From: Isoetes taiwanensis
Taxonomy: Eukaryota > Streptophyta > Lycopodiopsida > Isoetales > Isoetaceae
Assembly: GCA_021234155.1 (NCBI GenBank)
Contig: JAJEKV010000327.1
Span: forward strand, 62,001-126,000
Length of the DNA: 64,000 bases
Direction: 5' to 3'
A model generated the notes under the pieces. That model saw only the letters and a list, made by a program, of their open reading frames with translations, had not been told where the DNA came from and searched no databases. Shown piece after piece: positions 58,412 to 64,000 of the stretch. The position numbers and the translations under genes were made by a program. Numbering within the stretch: position 1 is the first letter of the stretch; the number at the start of each line of letters is the position of its first letter.

Positions 58412-58581
58412 CGAAACTTGTTGCTCTGATACCACTAAAATGGACTCTTGACGTGGCACGCTATCTCACCACCCAACCACGAGCCCTCAGCTAAGACGCA
58501 GCTGCCCCAGAGCTCTCCCCCGAACTACTATATAGCGTGCACGCCCCCTTTGGTCCTTCTTTGGACCAAAGGCCCTTAGCA

Positions 58582-59477
58582 GCCTGTTCCTGAAGACATT
58601 GTACAACATTCTCTTGGCTACCATGAGTAGTTTATATTCGGCATCTAATGTAAATTGTTTCACGTGTTACTTGCCAATAGACTGGGTTGCTCAGGACTGT
58701 AAAGAGCCTCAAGATCCTTCTCATCTTCAATAGGTTTCTGTTCTTCATTCTACTTTATTTTTCTTTTGAGACAAATTTTAGATATAATAATACCAAGGAA
58801 AATGTCATAAATTTCTGTCCACGAAGAGTAATTGGTGCCCTTTAGCACAAGTTGCATGTGGGTCAATAACTTCCATCTTGGTAAAAGAAACTAGAACCAA
58901 ATTTAAAAATTACAAGTTTGGTTTGAAATACTTCATAATCAGAGTATTTTACAAACTCAATACCGATGTACAACCGCAGAAAAGATCGAGATGATGAAGG
59001 GCACTAATAGGAGTAAAATTGTCATAGTGAACAAAAGGCCTCCAAGAGATCTTTCTTCCCTTGTAAGCCGTAAAAAACTTCTAAAACCCCCCTGAAGATG
59101 GCCTCTGAAAATTTTAAGGTTAAAAGTTAAAATATTAAACTTAAAAAAAAAGGACAAGAAAAATTGCTTACCTAGACTCCAAATCAAGAAGCCTAATCTC
59201 CATTCTACAAAAATGATACATTCTTGTATTTATAAGAATGTCCAAAAAGTAGATGATAGAGGAGATATACCATACAAAGAATATCACTCTTCTCAAGATC
59301 ACAACCTTTCTCACTAGAACTAGCATGCCTGAAAGAAAGACAAATATTATGAAATAACTTGGGAAAAAGAAAAAAAAATTAATCTTTCATAGTCTAGACA
59401 ACATTATAGAAAAAACTTTGATAGAATTTAAGGAACAAGAAGAAGCAAGAGAAGAAGACAAAACTCAGACTCTACAT
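58582..59477 (+). mobile_element. Copia-type 3' internal region, right arm of inverted repeat
   Basis: Starts GCCTGTTCCTGAAGAC and ends with the purine-rich AGAAGAAGCAAGAGAAGAAG next to the LTR at 59478. Uninterrupted equivalent of 53900-54250 plus 44672-45241 reversed. No ORF of note. Confidence 0.85.
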
Positions 59478-60890
59478 TGTTGGAATAACATTGTTAACCC
59501 TATGTGGACGTTGTAAGGTCACATGTGTTCAACGTCTCATGGTCAAAACGTCAAAAGGCACATGTTAGGTCAAATAATTAGAGGGCACATGTTAGACCAG
59601 TTAGATAAAGGTCATTATCAGAGCATTTTAAGACTGCTACATAGGCATCCCTTATTCTATATATATATATGTAACCTTCATGTTCAATAGCAAGTAGCTC
59701 ATTTCCATTTCTCTCCTCCTGATCCTCCAACATGGTATCAGAGCCAAGTGTTGGCTTAGATTGGGATTGATCTATAGTGAGTGGATTCTCACTAGATTCT
59801 CACTACTTTGTTGCAAGGAGTAGAATCGCAAAAGGGCAAGTGTTTGCTACTGCAGGTTGTTTTTTGAGTCTTTGGGTGAAGCCCAAATCCATTATAGTGT
59901 GATTTGAAGCGAGTTTGAAGAATATTTCTGTTCTTTTCTTCTAGATTCAGCATACCAATTTGAATCTCATGGATCCTTTCAAGTTTTTCAAAGATCCCAC
60001 ACTCACACCAAACAATTGGCATGTTTGGGCAGACTTCTTTGAGAATTTTATGATCACCAACAATCTTGGAGCCATTTTTTATCCTCCTTGGGATAAGGCA
60101 GAAGATGCCATGTCCACTGAGTTAAATAAAGAAGCTCTACCTATCTTAAATTCCTTGCATCCCCTTCTATAAAGATCAGGCTCAGACTGTTATCTAGTTT
60201 CATAGAAGCATGGAAAGAGTTGAAGAACTCTTATGCCTACACAGGTCTCTTAACTCAGCTTGTCATCAAGAAAAATATTGAGAGCACTTTGCTGACGACT
60301 TTTTCAAATATGACTGAATATTTGGAGAAAATGGAAGCTCTAAGATTGGAGCTTGTTGTTGCGGAAGGTAAGATGGAAGATCTGGATCTCATTCAATACA
60401 TTTTGGTCAAATGGCATATTCAACAAAACTTCAGATATAATAAACCAGAATAACATTTTAAAATTATATATCATGTTTAATTCTTCTTGATTCTTATAAT
60501 TTTTATATGTTCTAATTATATAACTTTATCTTTAAATTTAAAGAATACTTGTTATAAAGGCATAAAATTGCTTTCTATACTAATTTTCATGCGAATCTAT
60601 TTAGAATTAGACATTTCAAGAATATAAAATTTTAATTTTTAGTGATTTCTTAACAAATAAAATTTGTGAATCAGGATAATTTGTAAATGAAATATGATGG
60701 TTTGATAAGTGATTGACTTGAAACTATATGAGAGAATTTCACAATTTATAAACTTTTAGAACTTTAAAAATTCTTTAAAAAAGTGTTAGTTCAAAATTCT
60801 TTAAAAGATAGAAGTTTTGTTTTAAAGATAGAAGTTTATATTTTAATAGCAAATATTGAATAGTTTATTATTGATAAAATTAATTAAAAA
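59478..60890 (+). mobile_element. Copia-type LTR, PBS, short gag and AT-rich tract
   Basis: LTR 59478-59732 (255 bp, TGTTGG..CCAACA, TATATATATATATA at about 59661). PBS TGGTATCAGAGCC at 59733-59745. Gag from ATG 59969: MDPFKFFKDPTLTPNNWHVW then DFFENFMITNNLGAIFYPPW, closed by a TAA at 60170; further gag (TGLLTQLVIKKNIEST) is in another frame at 60220-60453. AT-rich tract follows to 60890, where a Helitron end cuts it. Sequence with 3' internal identity lies on the other side of this single LTR, so the LTR is flanked by internal DNA on both sides. Confidence 0.85.
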
Positions 60891-61836
60891 CTAGTAATAG
60901 TGCCCAGCGTTGCTGGGCAAACGTTTGAAACCTGTCAATGAAACTTGTAGACATGTGGGATGCGTGTGTTTGATATTTTACATGTTAAGAACGATATAAA
61001 AGTTATGCTGCCAAATGTTGGTGGGTATAGGTTGGGCAATATCATGTTTTTTGTTTAACCATTGTGTCATGTATAATACAAACAAATTTCAGATAACTAT
61101 ATGTGAAGACGATGGACATGTTTTGTTTCCACATGATTGTTTCATTCTTCTGTATTATTTGAGAATGATGAAACAATAATTGCTTCATTCTTCTTTGCCA
61201 TTTCATATGCTGAAAATAACATAAAATCTAACAATGAAAATATGTCGTTGTCTTTAAGTGTGATCAGAGATAGAGTTAATTTGATTGAATATCATTCACA
61301 ACATTGTTAATCAACATTGACATGCAATGTTTAGACATATGAAATTATGAACATGTTATTCTAGAATGGGACTCGCATGAAACCAACAAACCGCCCGACT
61401 TAGACTTGCTTCTCATTCATCTCAGCAGATTTTCTACAATGGTGGATAATGGGTAGTCGCACACATGCGAACTACCCACAAAAAAATAAAGGGAAAATCC
61501 AATTATATCATTTGGACCCCAACAAAATACAATGCTAATAGAGATTGGGCTAGTGTACCGCCTTAAAGCTTATCAACGGATTAAAAACCCGCCCTTCGGG
61601 TTTTCGAGGAAAAACCCTAGTGATAAGCCTTGACAAGGGGCTTAGACAAACGTAAGGCATAAAAAATAGCTCCCAAAACCCAACGAATGGAGAAGTCGAA
61701 AAACAGATGCCGCTCGTTAACTGCACTGCACATCACCAACAAAACAACAAGACAAAACAAACCTCCCTCGAGTGGAGGGTTGATTACGCGTGCCACGCGA
61801 TAAAAATACAAAACAAAGAAGGGGGGAGGGTGGGTT

Positions 61837-62374
61837 CAAAGAGAAATAGGTAACCGAGAGAAGAGGAAGCTACCGATGAGACGTCGATGCGTAAAACACG
61901 CCTAAAATAGCTTAACTCCCAACTCGAAGCGGGCATGCGCCACCAAGATGCATGCAAAATTTCGATGCTCGCCCCATTCTAGAATGGCGATCCGATGTCT
62001 CTGGATCGATGGGATTCTAGAATGGGACTCGCATGAAACCAACAAACCGCCCGAATACCAAAGGACTTCCTTACAAACTAAGATCGAGGACGAAGGTCAT
62101 AGGACGAAGGCTAAGGCCGGAAAGGACAGCATGAAAGAACGCCAAATTGGCCAAACCAGGCAGGAAGAAGCCCCTCCCCTGCCTGGAAAACAATTCAAAG
62201 AGAAATAGGTACTGCTGAGAGAAGAGGAAGCGCCGATGAGAGGCGTCGATGCGTAAACACGCCTAAAATAGCGAACTCCCAACGTAAGCGGGCATGCGCC
62301 ACCGCATGCATGCAAAACCTGCATGCTCGTCCCATTCTAGAATGGCGATCCGATGTCTCGGATCGATGGGATTA
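61837..62374. repeat. 359-bp period direct repeat inside the Helitron
   Basis: 61837-62018 and 62196-62374 are co-linear (AAAGAGAAATAGGTA, GATGCGTAAA.CACGCC, GCGGGCATGCGCCACC, CATTCTAGAATGGCGATCCG), with small indels at CG-rich sites. GGGACTCGCATGAAACC also occurs twice (61369 and 62022). Confidence 0.85.
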
Positions 62375-63010
62375 TAGCACGTAGATAGTAAACCATATGT
62401 AAGTGCTCCAAATAATAGAAAAGTACCCTTGAGCTAGACCTAGAACTAACCCACTTTTTATTATGTTAGACAAAATAGCTTTCCATTAGAATCATGTTGA
62501 CAGTTGTACACATAAAAAGCTCATTTAAGCTCATTTCCATGGACAAAGAAAGTAATGAAATACCAGGGGCTTTTACAGCTTTTGTTCTTGCAAAGAATCT
62601 TTCTGTTCTTTATGGCAAAAGCCTATGTAATTGTTGCAATATTTTTACACAACGCTCTAAGAGAGCTTTCATAAAACTGACTGATTGAATCTGCAACCCT
62701 GGCCATATACATCTACAAAAAACAACATTATTTAAGCGTGCATATTTGAAACATGGGCACAAGACTCAAAGCCAAGTATCAAAGAAGATGCGATGAACCC
62801 AAAACAGAAAATAAGGGAAAAGGATAAAAAGGCATGCACAAAGGTTTATAAATAAAAGTTAGCTAGCTGAGGCAAAAGCTTTGGTGGATCCATCGTTCTA
62901 ATGCAAGCAAGTGCTGGATGTTCAAAACAAAAGCTAAAACACGTTAGCTTCTAAACCACCGCCTTCAGAAAGTAAAAGAACAGGAAAGTAGACGAATGAG
63001 GGACCTAAAT

Positions 63011-63349
63011 TCAGGCATGTGAGAATGCAGCAAAATCCATAGTTGCTACAATGGTGATGGTGCTTTGCTCTAAGGCCATGAGCTCTGAATTTGAAAAGAC
63101 ATATGGAACAACTTTGCTACATTTGCGCCTGCCTAAGCTGCCTGTTAACACTTGCTTGATGCCGATGAACGAAGAATCTGCGAATAGCATGTGTGTTTTT
63201 GTATTATGTGAGTGCGAGAGAACATGATCTAAACCTTCATGTTGAAATGACCTGGTGTTAATATCTGGCAATCTTCTTTTGGAATGAAAATCACATAGCT
63301 GTGAAGCGTAACCTGGTAAAATTATCCACCATTCACACCATCTTTGCAC
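63011..63349 (-). pseudogene. Exon-like ORF inside the Helitron, unrecognised
   Basis: A 112-codon frame ending in a stop: RWCEWWIILPGYASQLCDFH, FADSSFIGIKQVLTGSLGRR and KVVPYVFSNSELMALEQSTI. It reads like a genuine last exon. A diverged second copy of its central part (LGVKHVLADSLGRD on the - strand, about 63530-63485) lies 370 bp upstream, so the exon was duplicated. Family not recognised; probably captured host sequence. Confidence 0.4.
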
Positions 63350-64000
63350 ATCATAATAAAATAAGGAATATCAGTAAAAGCAAGGAAATAGAAGATCAGT
63401 TTTAACTAAGCCTATGTATTTTGTTCTTTATCTAGCAAACTGTTCATGTCTGCAATTTTCTTTGAAATACAACTATGCTACATCTGAGTCCCTGCCTAAG
63501 CTGTCTGCTAACACGTGTTTAACTCCCAACGAAAGAAAAATCTGAGAACAATATATATGGAGGACCAGTCATCTAGATGTGCAAGGATGTCCTCTACCAT
63601 CAAAGTTTCACTCAATGCATCACCAATTGCCTGGTTTGCTATCTTATATTATAATGTTACAATAAACATTGTAATGCCTCACAACAATCGTTCCCTATAT
63701 AGGAAACAGCAGAACTTGGAGGAGAATAGACAATGCAAGTACACAAAACAAAATAAGGCATATGTTGCTAACCTTCTGCGGTTCGAAAAGTTTAATAAGA
63801 ATACGGCTCTTTGTAAAATGGAAGCTTGAACTTCGTTTTACCTCTACCTAAGCACAATCCAGTCTGATGTATTATGTTTTTGTTCAGGGCGGTGGGTTGA
63901 AAATGCTATCTTGCATTAGCTACAGAGATTAAAACTAATCTAGAACCATACCTTAGAAAATGTCTAATGGTGTTGCTGGAAGCTAGTGTCAGAATTGAAA

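Larger units (their letters stand above)
60891..64000 (-). mobile_element. Helitron, 3' end at 60891, minus strand, extends beyond the window
   Basis: On the - strand the element ends GCCCAGC-AAC-GCTGGGC, seven bases, then CTAG and host T. This hairpin followed by CTRR with insertion between A and T is the classic 3' signature of Helitrons, which move by rolling-circle replication and often carry gene pieces. The host sequence is known from copies at 20550-20580: ATTAAAAA^TAAGCTG is cut exactly at A^T. No RepHel ORF is visible, so either it lies outside or the element is non-autonomous. The 5' TC end is not in the window. Confidence 0.8.

Overview
The window looks like a piece of a large, repeat-dominated land-plant nuclear genome. 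A fern or related seedless vascular plant is my best guess (inference). Plant-type split genes with GT..AG introns, TATA boxes, a signal-peptide glycine-rich protein, a PPR relic of the DHGI..P.LEH...IIDL kind, and several families of plant LTR retrotransposons, CACTA transposons and a Helitron all fit. No tRNA, rRNA or CRISPR was seen, and no host gene is convincingly intact.

Left part (1-19.8 kb) is a gene graveyard. On the + strand there is a split VAP27/MSP-domain gene with decayed exons (1272-2504), an intronless mitoferrin carrier with frameshifts (about 5815-6520), PPR fragments (about 7110-8100), an unrecognised broken ORF (8881-9485) and a Ty3-like gag relic (about 9660-10310). On the - strand there is an FCP1/NIF-type HAD domain in one frame broken only by stop codons (12872-13744), beside an open 221-codon orphan ORF (14068-14733). 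The best candidate for a living gene is a secreted glycine-rich protein on the + strand (17211-17884, TATA at 17137), which carries one apparent 1-base deletion in a G run. A decayed coiled-coil gene follows (18180-19810).

Middle and right (19.8-64 kb) are nested transposons. A non-autonomous copia-type family (255-262 bp LTR TGTTGG..CCAACA, iMet-type PBS, short gag, about 700 bp of AT-rich DNA, purine-rich 3' end) occurs in both orientations. One - strand copy is split by a 16-kb, minus-oriented LTR element (LTRs 23841-25411 and 38356-39910, ends TGTGACG/CGTCACA), followed by a partial second copy and a third LTR (42651-44232). Further right the same copia copy is split by an 8,658-bp CACTA transposon (45242-53899) with a clean 3-bp target duplication (AAA); it carries three exons of adenylosuccinate lyase. 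The copia arms flank 4.3 kb holding LINE and Ty3 remnants. The right-hand copia copy is cut at 60891 by a Helitron 3' terminus; that Helitron runs out of the window.

The most unusual structures are five about 64-bp hairpin repeats with compensatory arm changes in the leader of the 16-kb element (37011-38103), and a TGACG array with a strict 12-bp period at a CACTA terminus (32671-33016). Copies of the long LTRs agree over long AT-rich tracts but differ by small indels and scrambles at CG-rich spots, so consensus error at methylated sites should be considered before any ORF here is called dead.
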